From Glossina fuscipes (lineage: Eukaryota > Arthropoda > Insecta > Diptera > Glossinidae): a stretch of DNA of 64,000 bases. The translations under genes and the position numbers were made by a program. Shown in pieces: positions 37,121-48,863 of the stretch (positions within the stretch are counted from its first letter, which is position 1; the number at the start of each line of letters is the position of its first letter). The stretch covers positions 1,659,297-1,723,296 of the forward strand of contig NW_023998433.1 in the NCBI RefSeq assembly GCF_014805625.2. The letters run 5' to 3'. A model generated the notes under the pieces. That model was not told the origin of the DNA, made no database searches, and saw nothing but the letters and a program-made list of their open reading frames with translations.

Positions 37121-38374
37121 TGTTCAATGTTCAATGTTCGTTGTCTATTATTATTATATTATATAAATAGATTATAATAATAAATTAATAATATAAGGTA
37201 AAATAAAGAAGATTTTTGATTATAATTTATGCAAGCGGTTAGAGCGTTTTGTGGTTATTAGTCATTTGTTAGTAGTAATTATGGTAGCAGCTGCTGTTAT
37301 TTAATACTTCAAGACTTTTAAGATCTCTGAAAAAAAAATAATAGAGAAAAATATGTCCTCCTTAGAGTTTTCCGTTGAAAATAGACTCACATCAGAATTT
37401 ATTTCGCTGTTCTGGCGCACAAATAGACCTACTTAATTTGAAAATTTATGTACCAACTTTCAGCATTCTATCGTTGTTTTTCCACATTCCAACATTAAGC
37501 AAAAGGCGGCTGAACAAGTTTACATAGCTTAAGAATATGTAAGGATTAATGGAATCTCTCAGGTGTATTTCTGATTACAACTAGAAGCGAGCGCAATTAG
37601 TGGATACATATTACAAGCAATGAAATACCATTCAAGATGGAGCAAATCCTCTATTAATAAATAAAAAATTGATGAAAACACTTTTTTTGTCTAGGAATTG
37701 TGCCTAAATAGTTTTGGGTCAATATTTCCCACGCAAGCCTTAGGTAACTATTCGGGAATCTTCGTAAACACGTCAAGGCCATTAATTCGCTGAACTTTTA
37801 TCATATCAAGTTTTTATCCTTTATTTCAATTTGTATTATTGTGCTCACTTCATCAATAGACAAACAGACAGACAAACAGGCAGATAAATGGACAGATTCA
37901 TGCGGCTAAATTAATTCAAATCTCAGTTTCATGATGATGTTACAAGTGGTAAGACAAAACTAACGAGACTTCATTCTCCACTGGAGCTTATAACAAATTT
38001 GAATACATTTCGAAGTCATAAACATAATAACAAATATGGGCCGGTAACTGGTAAACGCATTCTATTCAAAGATGAGTTTCGTCGAATCTCTCCAACATCT
38101 CCAGCTAATTACAAAAGATGTTGTTTCTGGATTTTATATTCAATCCATTTACACTATTTTTATCCTTCAGTCTAGACATTTCACCAATTCTAATCACAAG
38201 CATCCCAACATCTTCAGTATCGAAACAGCTTCACACAATTAGTCCTTTTCTATTGATTTTTTATAAAGAGGATTTGAATAATATTCTCTAGATATTATCT
38301 TATTCCGTGCAATCAAGAGTTTTAATCTTTTGACGGGAATAGAAAAATTTGTTTGTTGTTGTCCTTCGATTTAT
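37121..38374. other. Spacer, no gene
   Basis: Apart from a short piece resembling the minisatellite unit near 37215-37265 (TTATGCAAG, TTTTGTGGTTATTAGTCATT), I see nothing assignable. A CAGACAGACAAACAGGCAG stretch lies near 37864. Confidence 0.4.
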
Positions 38375-38700
38375 TACACCGCTTGTGGTAGAGGAGCATA
38401 TTAAGTTAATGCGTACGTATGCAACAATCAGAAGGACTTCAGATTGATTCACCTTTTATTATACCAGAGAGATCAGAGCTTTTATCTTTCTGATGTTCAA
38501 TCTATCGGTCGTAATTTTTAAGACATTTTGATAAAATTTGGTACACTGACATGTTTTACTTCAAAAGACGAACCCTATTAAAAATTCTTCGGATCGGACC
38601 ATTCTTCTGATCGTTTCTCATATAACACCTTAGTTTGAAAAAGTCGTTGTTTGAATAACTGCATTAAGCGAAGTTGTGCAGGATATTTAATGATGGACCG
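38375..38700 (+). repeat. Family B dispersed repeat, copy 3
   Basis: Opens with ACCGCTTGTGGTAGAGGAGC, contains AAGACATTTTGATAAAATTT and GGTACACTGACATGTTTTAC, then TTCTTCGGATCGGACCATTC and TTTCTCATATAACACCTTAG. Same block order as the copies at 23745 and 46105. Confidence 0.72.
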
Positions 38701-41569
38701 TGTCCTACTGTAGTTTCGTTACTTGTTTTTACTAAGAGTTACACTTTGTGATTCCTTATCTTTTATTTCTTTTATAGATATAGTTAGTAGAAATTTTATG
38801 GTCGGCCACGGCCGCCCTTAATATATTACGCGACTTCTCGTCATTTTACAATTTTTCATTTATTTTCCTGATTAAATACTCAAAATCCGTTTTCATGATT
38901 AAAGTCCCAATCTGGTGTAGACAAATTTTGATTACAAAATATTAAAGATTGGACAATTTTGTCTGATAAAGATTTACTTTTCGTAGGACTGGCTATATGG
39001 GAGGGGATGTACTGCTAGTCGGCGATTTTTGCCGGAGCATTTCGAAAACTAAAAATTCTTTTGATATATTGATTTTTTAAATAAGGCGTTATACGGCCAA
39101 ACTGATCCACTCCTTAACATAAAACTTATCAAAGGTTGATGGCGATGGGGAGGATACCATTGGTAAATCCATTTGAAATAATGACCTGTCTAAATGTTTA
39201 GCTTTCATTACGGCCAGGCAGTTGAAAAGCTCGATCCCTATAGATAAGTGTTCACAAACCAATTAAAAACTTGCGCAGTTAAATACGAAAAATGCCTTAT
39301 CAAAGTAATGTCCAGAGATATTTGTTTTCCATTAAATTGCGATGTCTCTAATTTCTCTTCTAAAACAAATTATTCATAATAAATCATTCGTCCAATTTTC
39401 CTCCTTTCCTAGACAAAAGTATCGTGATAATCGAAAGCGACAAAGTATGATGATTCTTCAATTTTCTATTTAGTTTCAACAAATTTAATTATGGTTACCT
39501 TCGTAGCTTCATACGCATGGTGGGCTTGACATGAATTATATATGCGTTTCAGTGCTGATAGTATATATCAGATTTCCCTAAATCGTTCGTATTATTGGCA
39601 TGCGTTTTATCGTCTCTACGGTTCAATCAATACAAATGATATTAAATTGTAAGTCGGAAAGCACTTAACCCAGAACGCTGTTTGTAATTCTTTGGTGTCC
39701 TGGATCTGCCAGAGGAGAGTAATATATTTCTCAATATTTTGCGAATGCATATCATAATATTTTCTCGAAGTTGGGTATAAAAGTTAATTCAATTAGATGA
39801 ACAAATAAGAGCAACAAGTCGGGGAAGGCCGACTATTGTATAACCTACGTCACTTCGACTAATACAGTTATTCACTCCTGCTAATAATATACCACAAGTT
39901 ACACATTATTTTCATGCGAAGACATGAAAGCCCGCATGTTGGAGAAACTCTTGTATGCAGTGGTATGCAAAATATAGCAACGATAATATGAGAGAAGTTT
40001 CAAAAAACTGCCCCAGTCGAACCAAATTTTTTATGCCAATTTAGAATACATAAATACTATTACAGAATGAGTTTTGTCGACAAATTTTGAACATTGCATT
40101 TTGTTCCATGTAACGACATGCTGGTACAATGAAATTGAATAAGTGAAACAATAGAAATAAGTGTAAGAGAATTCCTTTGAAACCTCCCCATGTGCCCCAT
40201 GTATGTTTGAAGAACTTTATGAAATGTGATATAGTTTGAAAAATTTCATTGTGAATTGAATTTTCTCCCTTTCGAAACAAAAAACTTGAAGAAAAAAGAA
40301 AACAATAATAATAATACTAATAAGAAGAAGAAGATGAGATTGCCTGCTTTCTGCTTCCGTTTGTTATTAAATTAGAACTTTACATTGGGTTTTCTATTGT
40401 TTTGCCTCCTTTTTTTTTGCCAGTTTTATTCAATTTTAAATTAAATGCATATGCAATTGAACTTTATAGCAGAAAGTTTTCTCTAAATATTTATTAAATT
40501 AATACCTTTTTCAAGTGAATTCAAATATAATATATATGTAGGCTTGACATTCTAGGTATACGTGCATACGTATATATAAAATATATATGATCGTTTGTGT
40601 ATGTATATAGTATGTGTGAATACGATCGTACATGTGCGCGTGTATGTGTGAGCTTATATAAGAGTACGTTTGTTCAGAGGTAAGTGTTTGCCTCCGGAAG
40701 CATGAACAAATAACAATTTTATAATAATTTAATTAAAAAGGAGAATAGCGTACGGAGCGTATGATTGTTGTGGCAGTATTTATGCGCAACAAAACATAAT
40801 AACTCCATTTAGCTAAAACGATGAAATGGGAAAACGAAAAATATTTAACAGTCTTAACCGCAAAAACTATTAACAAAAACTTTGCCCATGCATTTTATTT
40901 ACATATATATATATATACAAGATGTTTTATGCACATATAAATAAATTCCACAATTTGGTTTATTTCAAATTTATTATTATTTTTTTTTATAATTTTTTTT
41001 TTGCCTTTATTTATTTTTTTATTTTTGCTATTTTTGTTTCGAATTCATATGCAGACAAAAAAACAACTATTAAAGAAACGCAGATGGTGTGAATTGAAAA
41101 ATTCCGGTGAACAAAATCTGTGAAACTTGCTTTTAGGCTTTGAGTCAAATGCAATATTGTATGGTTTCAATGAAAGTAAGCAAAACAAAAAAAAAAAAAA
41201 TAATAATAAAAATGAACTAAAAAACACACGCACACATACCCAATCACACGTTTTATCAACACCCGCTGGTCTCACCTACACGTTTATTCATATGTATAAT
41301 GGGAAAAATGTATCCGCGGTTACTTACCTACACACGTATATGCAATACAGTGAAAAATGTATCAAAAGTATTTTCCAATATATATAACGCGACTTAAAGG
41401 GCGAAAAACAGGGCCCATTGTTGTTAAAAGCTTAAGTTAGTTTTATATATATTTATATGTATATATATATATATATATATATGTTTGCAAAATGCGATAA
41501 GAATTGTTTAGCACCCGTTTTCGATCATTTCGCTCATCAATTCAATTGGTTTGCAAAAAAAAAAAAAAA
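38701..41569. other. AT-rich spacer with simple repeats, no gene
   Basis: No gene recognised. A block with GTCGGGGAAGGCCGACTATT near 39829 resembles the openings of dispersed repeats elsewhere in the window. A (TA)n tract lies at 41443-41482 and poly-A near 41551-41563. Confidence 0.4.
41443..41482. repeat. (TA)n microsatellite
   Basis: About 40 bases of alternating TA, with a short TTTATATG interruption in the first half. Confidence 0.8.
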
Positions 41570-42325
41570 TTAAATTCGGCCGGGATCGAATCTTTTATAC
41601 TCACCGTTTACCTAAAAAAAAGCAAAAGAAATAAAAGAACGAAATTCAAATGCTCTATAATATAGAGTGGGCGCAACTGATTTCTTCTATTTTCAAAAGT
41701 TTGCGCAAACAGATTGGTGGACAGACGAACAGGAAGGTATGTTTAAATGCATTCAAGATTTGAAACTGAGCGAGAATTTGTATACTTCATGGGGTTTGTG
41801 TAGCTTGTTTCTGCGCGTTATAAAGGTATTAAAAAAAATTCAATTTTAATACACTATGTTATAATATTTTTTTCCCATTTTCGTATAGGTATTACAACAT
41901 AGTCCATAGAATATGCATTAAAATTTTTGTACATTTATCGGCTATAGTTTAAAAGTAATGATCAAAAAATAATTTTTTATTCTTTTTAAAAAATACAGTA
42001 GTGCTCAGTTTATGCTGTGCTGCGAACATGCCCTTCAACCGATTTGCCCCATTTTCAATACCAACCTGCGTGTAAGAACTTTGACTGTTTCTGCAAAGTT
42101 TGAAGTCGATATCTTCGATATTTTTGCGGCCACGAGAATGTTTACAACAGCTATTGCACAGTCAGACGGTCAGACGGACATGCTTAAATTCGATTTAGAA
42201 TTTCGTGCTGAAAAAGAATGTATATAATTTGTGGGGTCTCTGATGCTTCCTTCTGGGCGTTGCAAACGTTTTGACATAATAAATATACCTCCTATCCTTC
42301 CGTGATGGGTATAAAAAGTGAAAGA
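41570..42325 (+). repeat. Family A dispersed repeat, copy 3 (longest form)
   Basis: Begins AATTCGGCCGGGATCGAATC then TTTTATACTCACC and ends GTGATGGGTATAAAAAGTG. Inside are AGTGGGCGCAACTGATTTC, TTCTGCGCGTTATAAAGGTA, AATATGCATTAAAATTTTTG, a segment with CAGACGGTCAGACGGACATG and TTCTGGGCGTTGCAAACGTT. Nearly every block recurs, in order, at 42945-43690. No coding capacity or terminal inverted repeat was seen. Confidence 0.8.
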
Positions 42326-42412
42326 TTGAAAAGTGAACGCAAGTACCTGATACATTTTATTTTATTTAAATCGTCACACTCTTAAAGATTTAATGTTCCA
42401 AGAGAGGAGGCA

Positions 42413-42438
42413 AAGAGAGAGAGAGAGAGAGAGAGAGG
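42413..42438. repeat. (GA)n microsatellite
   Basis: Perfect GA run of about 13 units just downstream of the family A copy. Confidence 0.85.
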
Positions 42439-42809
42439 GCCATCATCTCTAATGAAATAAATGCGTGTATTGCACTAGTTAGCTTTGATTACTTGAAATT
42501 TTTTTCTAAATCTAGACTTTGAGCTCCCTTTTGAACCTAAGATACAACTTAATCTTAAGTGCTCCAAATGCAAAATATTAATGTTTAGTTAACGCAATCA
42601 TAAAAAACAGTTACTTGCAAATTTCTGAGAAAGAGAAAACTTTTGTTGATTAACTAATATTCGTTGCACTTTCTTAAAGTCCTCATAAGATCTTCTTTCA
42701 GTAAATCTACTACTTTACGATCCATGCCCTAATTAATACTTTCACTTTTAATTAGTATTAACCTCCAGGGAAATGATTTCAACCAATCTATAATTTTCTA
42801 TTCAAGTTT

Positions 42810-42819
42810 NNNNNNNNNN
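42810..42819. other. Assembly gap (10 N)
   Basis: Ten N characters, a placeholder for a gap of unknown true size. It sits between two homologous family A copies in the same orientation, where an assembler could easily collapse or misjoin. Confidence 0.99.
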
Positions 42820-42944
42820 AAATTTTAAAGAATAATAAAGAATTTATAGAATGAACTTTTAAGAAATTGACGGAAAATATTTTCATTAATATACATTGTA
42901 CCAATTTTTCTCAATATAGTTTTCAAGTGAAACGAATAAGAAAA

Positions 42945-43690
42945 TTAAATTCGGTCGGGACCGAATCTTTCATATCCATCACCATTTATCCGAAGAAGAG
43001 GTAAAAGCAGTGAAAGAACAAAATTCTCATACTCTATAATATGGTATGGGCACAGTTGATTTCTTCTAATTTACAAAATAGAGATTTTTGACGTAGAAGC
43101 ATATGGGCGTTGTAGGCGTGTCCTTTGAAAAGTTTAGGTCAATTCCAAATTCTTTTGCAATTTTGAAGCGATATCTTCATTTTCGCTGACGAGAGAATGT
43201 TTACCAAAAATGCTACAAATTTGCGCAAACACACAGATGGACACAGTCGAATAGGCGGATATGCTTAAGTGAAGCCAAAATTTGAAACTGGCTAAAAATT
43301 TTTATACTTTATGGAGTTTTTGGAGATTGTTTCTGCGCGTTATAAAGGTATTGAAAAAATCATTAAATATTGACACAAATGCTACAGCATCACCCACAGA
43401 ATATGCGCTCAAAGTTTTGTACATTTATTTGCTATAGTTTAGGAGTAGTGAGCAAAAAACCAATTTTTCATTCCCTTTGAAAAACAGAAGCGTGTTCGGT
43501 TTACGTCGTGCTATGGGCGTGTCCTTTGATCGATTTGGCACATTTTCAATAGTAGCCGGCGTGCACGAACTCCCACTGTCTGCGCCAAATTTGAAGTCGA
43601 TAGCTTCGCGTTTGCGAGAATGTTTACAACAATTATTACACAGGCGGGCAGACACACCGACGGACATGGTTAAATCGATTCGATAATGAA
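42945..43690 (+). repeat. Family A dispersed repeat, copy 4
   Basis: Begins AATTCGGTCGGGACCGAATC then TTTCATATCCATCACC. It carries TGGGCACAGTTGATTTCTTC, TTCTGCGCGTTATAAAGGTA, AATATGCGCTCAAAGTTTTG and GGCGGGCAGACACACCGACG. Block order is the same as at 41570-42325, with an extra 150-bp piece (AGGCGTGTCCTTTGAAAAG) after the opening. Confidence 0.8.
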
Positions 43691-43739
43691 TATGCATTGC
43701 CGAGCGTGGTTTTTATCGATTTCTTTCGATTACATCGAA

Positions 43740-43916
43740 CTATTTGGCAAGCGTTACTTTTTCTCTTTAATTAAAAGAAAAGTCCGTTTACAACAGCACA
43801 GTAAAGCAGTAGGAGAGTTAGTAACAAAATGGGTAAGTTCAGCTGCTCGTAGTGTATTGTTAAACGATCTGGCTGAACCAAACTATCGCAGTATGTCAAG
43901 AGATATGATAGAATAG
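43740..43916 (+). other. Unassigned coding-like stretch
   Basis: Directly after the family A copy a plus-strand frame reads KRKVRLQQHSKAVGELVTKW then VSSAARSVLLNDLAEPNYRS and MSRDMIE before a TAG. The composition is balanced and charged, unlike neighbouring chance frames. No family was recognised; it may be a pseudogene piece. Confidence 0.25.
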
Positions 43917-45480
43917 CTTTTCAGCAAAACACCGTGCGGCAATGCCGAAAGCCAATGCACACGACATTAGCAGCTCCGACATATAAAGCGCTACTTCCAC
44001 CACCCTATTCGCAAGGCTTTATCCTTTCTGAGTGTGAGCAGATCTTGCATTCTTAGAATAGTCGTGCATCCATCCACAGATAGTTTCAATTAGATCAATT
44101 ATTCCGTTATGACATAGTTCATATGCTGCCGAAAAAGGCTGCAATTTGAATAAAAAATATGCGTAATCTAAACGCCCACCATTTTTCACCCATTTTGCAT
44201 TTGGTATAACTTAGCACTCGGCAACTTCGACGATGAATGATCAGGTAGGCGTATCTACTACGATCTTGAACTTGACATAATTGTACACATTAAATATTTG
44301 CATATATTCGATTTATATCTTAATTACTCTTCATAAGGTCCTAGCATGGTCAAAGCCAATACAATAAAAAAAAAAACAAATAAATATAAAAATAAAAAAA
44401 AAATAAAAATTAAAAAAAAGCACATTGAAGATAATTTTTTTTTAGAAAATCGACGCAATTCGCATACAAATAATAAAAATCTTAAGGCAGCAAACAAAAA
44501 TTAATGACTAAATTTAAAGCTACCATATAGCACATATATCTTATAATGTAGTACATATATATCTATCTCTCTTTATCAATGGATCCTACATATTTATATA
44601 CCTGTCTATACATGTAAAAGAAGAACATGGTTTGAAGACGAATGAACAAATGTTTATTTGTCAAACATTTAACTAACAAGGCACGTACATTGAGCACATC
44701 CATGCATATATGCACAAATATTATTATATAATAATATAGAGACATGCAAAAATAACTAATTAACACAATACCAAATTTACAAAATTGTAATGTGAAGAAG
44801 AAAACCATTCAAACGTATGCACATGGGTTTCGCAGATTTAATGGCTTCAAACGGAATGAACGAACTTCACTAACCAGCAATAAAGTAATTTTAAATATGG
44901 CCAATAACAATAAAATTTGTTGCATTTAAACAAATCGTAAATCCATTTAAGTTCTATATTAAAAAGGTTTTGGCTCTTGACCAAATTGCATCCATGATGA
45001 TTGACTATAACTTTCGATTTCAATGCTTTTCAAGTTTATTGATTTTATAAAATTGAATAACCAGTCATCGATCTCAATGAAAAATCTTTGATTATTTCTC
45101 ATATAGGACTCGAGAATATAAAAACATTAAATAAATTAGTAAAAGGGGTATTATACTGAGATACTTTTTTACCGCAACATTAAAGAAACATATCCGTTAG
45201 TCGGTTTTAAACCAAGAACATCTTTACCTCTACCTACGATCAAATTGAACGACATAGTTCTAATAAGATAAGATAATATAAGGTAACATCATAATAACAA
45301 GATTTGGGACGAAAAGCAAAATGAATTAAAGCTAGATGATAATGATAAAGTATACAACCATTAAACCAATGCTCTGCTGACGTCTTTTACGTCATACCAA
45401 GCTTCTAGGTACATCATTAACTACCGAAAATATGCTAAAGCAAAATATAATACAGAGCGCAATAGTCCCGATATATAACA
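43917..45480. other. AT-rich spacer, no gene
   Basis: A-rich runs at 44365-44420; otherwise nothing assignable. Fragments around 44160-44200 vaguely resemble family A. Confidence 0.4.
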
Positions 45481-45491
45481 ATACAGTTGAT

Positions 45492-45815
45492 GCTACTTTC
45501 TCTCTCAATAATTTTATTTATGACTGAAGCATTTGTTGCACTGCCTAGCAGACCTAACGTGAACTTAAATGAAGCCATACAAAATATTATCTATTCTATA
45601 CGTCCTATTTAACTATCGCCTCGCCTAGAATCCAGTTTTACGGCGCTGAACCGCAGCGCAACAGCAGCCCTGAAATCAATGAATATAACAACAACACCGT
45701 TTGGGAATCTGAGAACACATCTTTTATGTTGGCAACTACACATGCAATTGCAAGATCGAACTCAGAAAAAGTATTATTAAAGGAAAACTCCCTTACTACG
45801 GCGGTAAGAACTCAA
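45492..45815 (+). other. Unassigned coding-like stretch with signal-peptide-like start
   Basis: Starting at an ATG near 45492 a 40-codon frame reads MLLSLSIILFMTEAFVALPS then RPNVNLNEAIQNIIYSIRPI and stops at 45612. It looks like a signal peptide plus a short mature part. Overlapping in another frame (45573-45890) is a longer open stretch with IQFYGAEPQRNSSPEINEYN and NNTVWESENTSFMLATTHAI, flanked by an acceptor-like TCGCCTAG at 45628 and a donor-like GGCGGTAAGA at about 45809. It could be a small secreted-protein gene with an indel, or two exons. No family was recognised. Confidence 0.3.
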
Positions 45816-46104
45816 GCCTTAATAACACAACTTTTGCTAATACCAAACAGTCCTCCAATATTGTATACCACGTACGTGCACATATGGTAAGAATTGGCTG
45901 ATAACAATGCCAGTAAACAAGTAACAATTATTTCCACGAGTTTTACTTTTTCAATCTTTTACCTAAATGACGACTTTTTTCTCTTTTTGATAAAAATAAA
46001 TTGAACAGTCAAAGAAATTTTGAGCAGTGGAACTTATGTTCTAAAGATAGGACACTATAGTCAAAATAAAAAAGTGAAAATGTTTTCAATTATATACACA
46101 TAAT

Positions 46105-46440
46105 ATATACACCACTTGTGATACAAGGGTATATTAAGTTAAACCGGATGCATGCAAGAAGCACTTGAAATAGACCCATCTTTCGTTAGAACGATTGAGA
46201 ACCATTTTATGAATCGATTAGAACTTGTATACTGCCTGTCCGTCTGTCAGCCTTGTTTTCTTGTGTTCAGCCTGCAGATGGCAATTTTTGAGATATTTTG
46301 ATAAAATTTGGTACATAAAGACATTTTGATCTAAGGACGAACGCTACTGAAAATCATCAGGATCGGATCTGTTTTCCGACCACTTTCCGCATAGCACCTT
46401 AGTTTGTAAAGTCATTATATGAATAACTACTCCCACTATG
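46105..46440 (+). repeat. Family B dispersed repeat, copy 4
   Basis: Opens ACCACTTGTGATACAAGGGT, contains CTGCCTGTCCGTCTGTCAGC, TTTTTGAGATATTTTGATAA, AATTTGGTACATAAAGACAT, AATCATCAGGATCGGATCTG and CGCATAGCACCTTAGTTTG. It is the best-kept member of the family here. Confidence 0.75.
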
Positions 46441-46752
46441 GTCTTTTAACAAACCGATCTCGATTGCTTCAAATAAATTTGTTTTTATATTTGATTACTA
46501 ACTTTGTTAAATTTCCACAATACCAACAACAATTCTTCTGTGTTATCGTCTCTTGAGTATAGCCGAATTTAATGTATGTCGAGCAGTCGAAAACGGATTC
46601 AGAATATCTCTCAACGTTCCTATAGATTCTCACTTTCTCCGTTATATAAAAATCGTTGATTTATTTATTTGCTTTTTATTTATTATCTATATATTTTGTA
46701 AACAAAATTTACAAAGTATGGATTTGAAGGCTGCCGGATTACTTAGATCATA

Positions 46753-47835
46753 CAGTCAAACCTGTTTTTGTGCGGTCGATAGGGACCGCAGAAAAAAAAC
46801 CGCACAAAAAAAAATATTCAAAAACTTCATAAATAGCTATAAGAAATAATTTTTCACAGCATATTAAAGAAAATTTTTTTTATGCGGTAGAGAGGGACGG
46901 CATAAAAAAAGTCTCACTTAGAAAATATGTCAAAGCTTCACGAAATAGCAAGAAAGTGCTTTCCAAACAAAATAGATAATTAAATTACACATTGAAACAT
47001 TTAAAAAAAATTTTAATTTCTAATTTTAAACAAGGAGAAATTTTCAAAATGTACATAATTCAATACTACTCGTCGTAGTTCAAAACGCGCATATTTTTGC
47101 GATAAACTGGTTCGTAATCGCTTTCGTCACTTGAAGATACTACAGTTGATTTATTTTTTGTTAACATGTATGATATTCTTTTACCACTTTCGTTTGTTGC
47201 AGAATCTTCAGATTCATTTATTCTACTTGCACGTTTTTGTATTGCTCTTATAGTGGATTCACCTAATTTATATTCTTTACCAAGAGCTGTGGATCCTTCA
47301 CCATCTGCTAGTCTATTTAATATTGCAATTTTAGTTTCTAATGTAATTGTCTTTCTTTTCACTTTTTTTTGGTTACGATTATTCATTTTAAGGGAGTACA
47401 TATGACTAAAAATAAAATAAAAATCATAAAAAACTATATCTAAATAGGGAAAACAATTAATTTACCTTTAATCTCACTATAAATTTAAATTCGTCTTAAT
47501 GGTTAAAAGGTCAGCAATTAACTAAAGTTATTAGATGGCTCAGTATGTATTGAAATTGGCTGATGCAATATATGCATAAGAACATTGAGCATGCCTAATG
47601 AAATAGGCTAATGCAATAGGTATGAAAATGGCTGTTGCAATGTGTACATACACACTGATAGCAAAAAAAGTGATGCCAACACAGTTCAGATTGACCTAAC
47701 CTCTCGGCGAAATTCAATGTGTCGATATTCATATACCGCACAAAAAAAGAATCGCACAAAAAGAATCGCACAAAAAAAAGAATCGCACAAAAAAAAAGCG
47801 TATAAAAAAAGACCGCACAAAAACAGATTTGACTG
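46753..47835. mobile_element. Pogo/Tigger-like DNA element, internally reduced, with terminal inverted repeats
   Basis: A 1083-bp element flanked by TA on both sides (46751-46752 and 47836-47837). The left end begins CAGTCAAACCTGTTTTTGTG and the right end is its inverse; 24 of the first 25 bases match. The CAGT...ACTG ends and TA target site fit the pogo/Tigger branch of Tc1/mariner. Inside each end are subterminal motifs: on the left two palindromic blocks of the form TGCGGTcgatagGGACCGCA (46771, and a variant near 46882); on the right four to five CCGCACAAAAA/TCGCACAAAAA units (47736-47825). The only open frame is a CENP-B-type DNA-binding protein on the minus strand; no DDE catalytic domain is left. 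Confidence 0.85.
47066..47401 (-). CDS. CENP-B N-terminal (pogo-type) helix-turn-helix protein without transposase domain
   Basis: An intact frame of 111 residues (107 from the second Met at 47386) within the pogo-like element. Residues about 12-65 (KRKTITLETKIAILNRLADG then EGSTALGKEYKLGESTIRAI, QKRASRI) fit the CENP-B_N/psq-type helix-turn-helix found at the N-terminus of pogo and Tigger transposases, which binds the element ends. After it comes a Ser/acid-rich segment (SSSDESDYEPVYRK) ending VLNYDE. Full pogo-type transposases continue into a second helix-turn-helix and a DDD catalytic core; both are missing here. If expressed, it could occupy transposon ends or other sites without cutting. 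The frame contains no stop or frameshift, notable among the decayed relics around it. Confidence 0.75.
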   Translation of the reverse strand: MYSLKMNNRNQKKVKRKTITLETKIAILNRLADGEGSTALGKEYKLGESTIRAIQKRASRINESEDSATNESGKRISYMLTKNKSTVVSSSDESDYEPVYRKNMRVLNYDE

Positions 47836-47837
47836 TA

Positions 47838-48832
47838 TATGCTCGCCTGCATTGAAAACTCTATCGCACTTGAGATTTAAACTCCCGACGGTGGAGTTGG
47901 TATCCTTTGCCTACTTGGCTACTCATCTGGACAGAAATTATTTAGCTTGGTGCTCTTATTAATATTTGAAAATTGTTTGAGAATCTGAAAATTTACAAAA
48001 ACATTTTGAAAATTCGTAGATAAGTCGATAGTCGAATAATATTCACATTTGAAACAAATTGAGAGAAGAAATATATTCTCCTTCTTGACGCCTCCTTGCC
48101 GTCTATTAATTACAAGCGAATTAATTGATTAATTGGATACCTCGTCACTCTTAAATTTTAAATAGTTTTCAACGGCAATCGGACACACACTTCAATTCAT
48201 AACGATTGTAGGAAAAAGTTTCATCGAATAGTTAGAGCTATTTAAGAATATCTCGTCGGTCGAGAAGTAAAAATTCATTGATGAACGTTACCTATCGACG
48301 GACGATATGAACTTTATAAGATCGGTAATTGATATGTATATTCATTGCAAATCTAAAGACTAAGTTTCGATAACGAGTAAACAGCTATGATTAAAACTTG
48401 TAAAATATTACAATCGTAACAAGAATGATTCAAAGAACTGAAAAAATGATTCTCCATCAATGAGAAATTGCAGTTCGTAGTGAGTGCAGTACGCAGAAAT
48501 TATCGAATAAAAATTATGCTTAATTTTGATATTCATAACTATTATGAAAATATATGTAAATCAGCTAAAGTGTAATGAAAGATGATAAAGATAAATTGGG
48601 AAATATGTGGGCAGTGCAAAATTAAAAAATGTAGAATTTAAATATTATATAAGATATTTATTGTGAACTCTCCAAGCTAAGGTGAATTAAACGACAATTA
48701 TTAAAATTTATTATTAATTTATCTAATAAATTGTTGATTGTTTTTTCTTTTCAAGTTTCCTTTTTGAATTTTTAATTTCATTTTTAGTTTTTCTTACTTT
48801 TTTATAATACACTCACTGTCTTTCTTTCTTTG

Positions 48833-48863
<31 letters not shown>

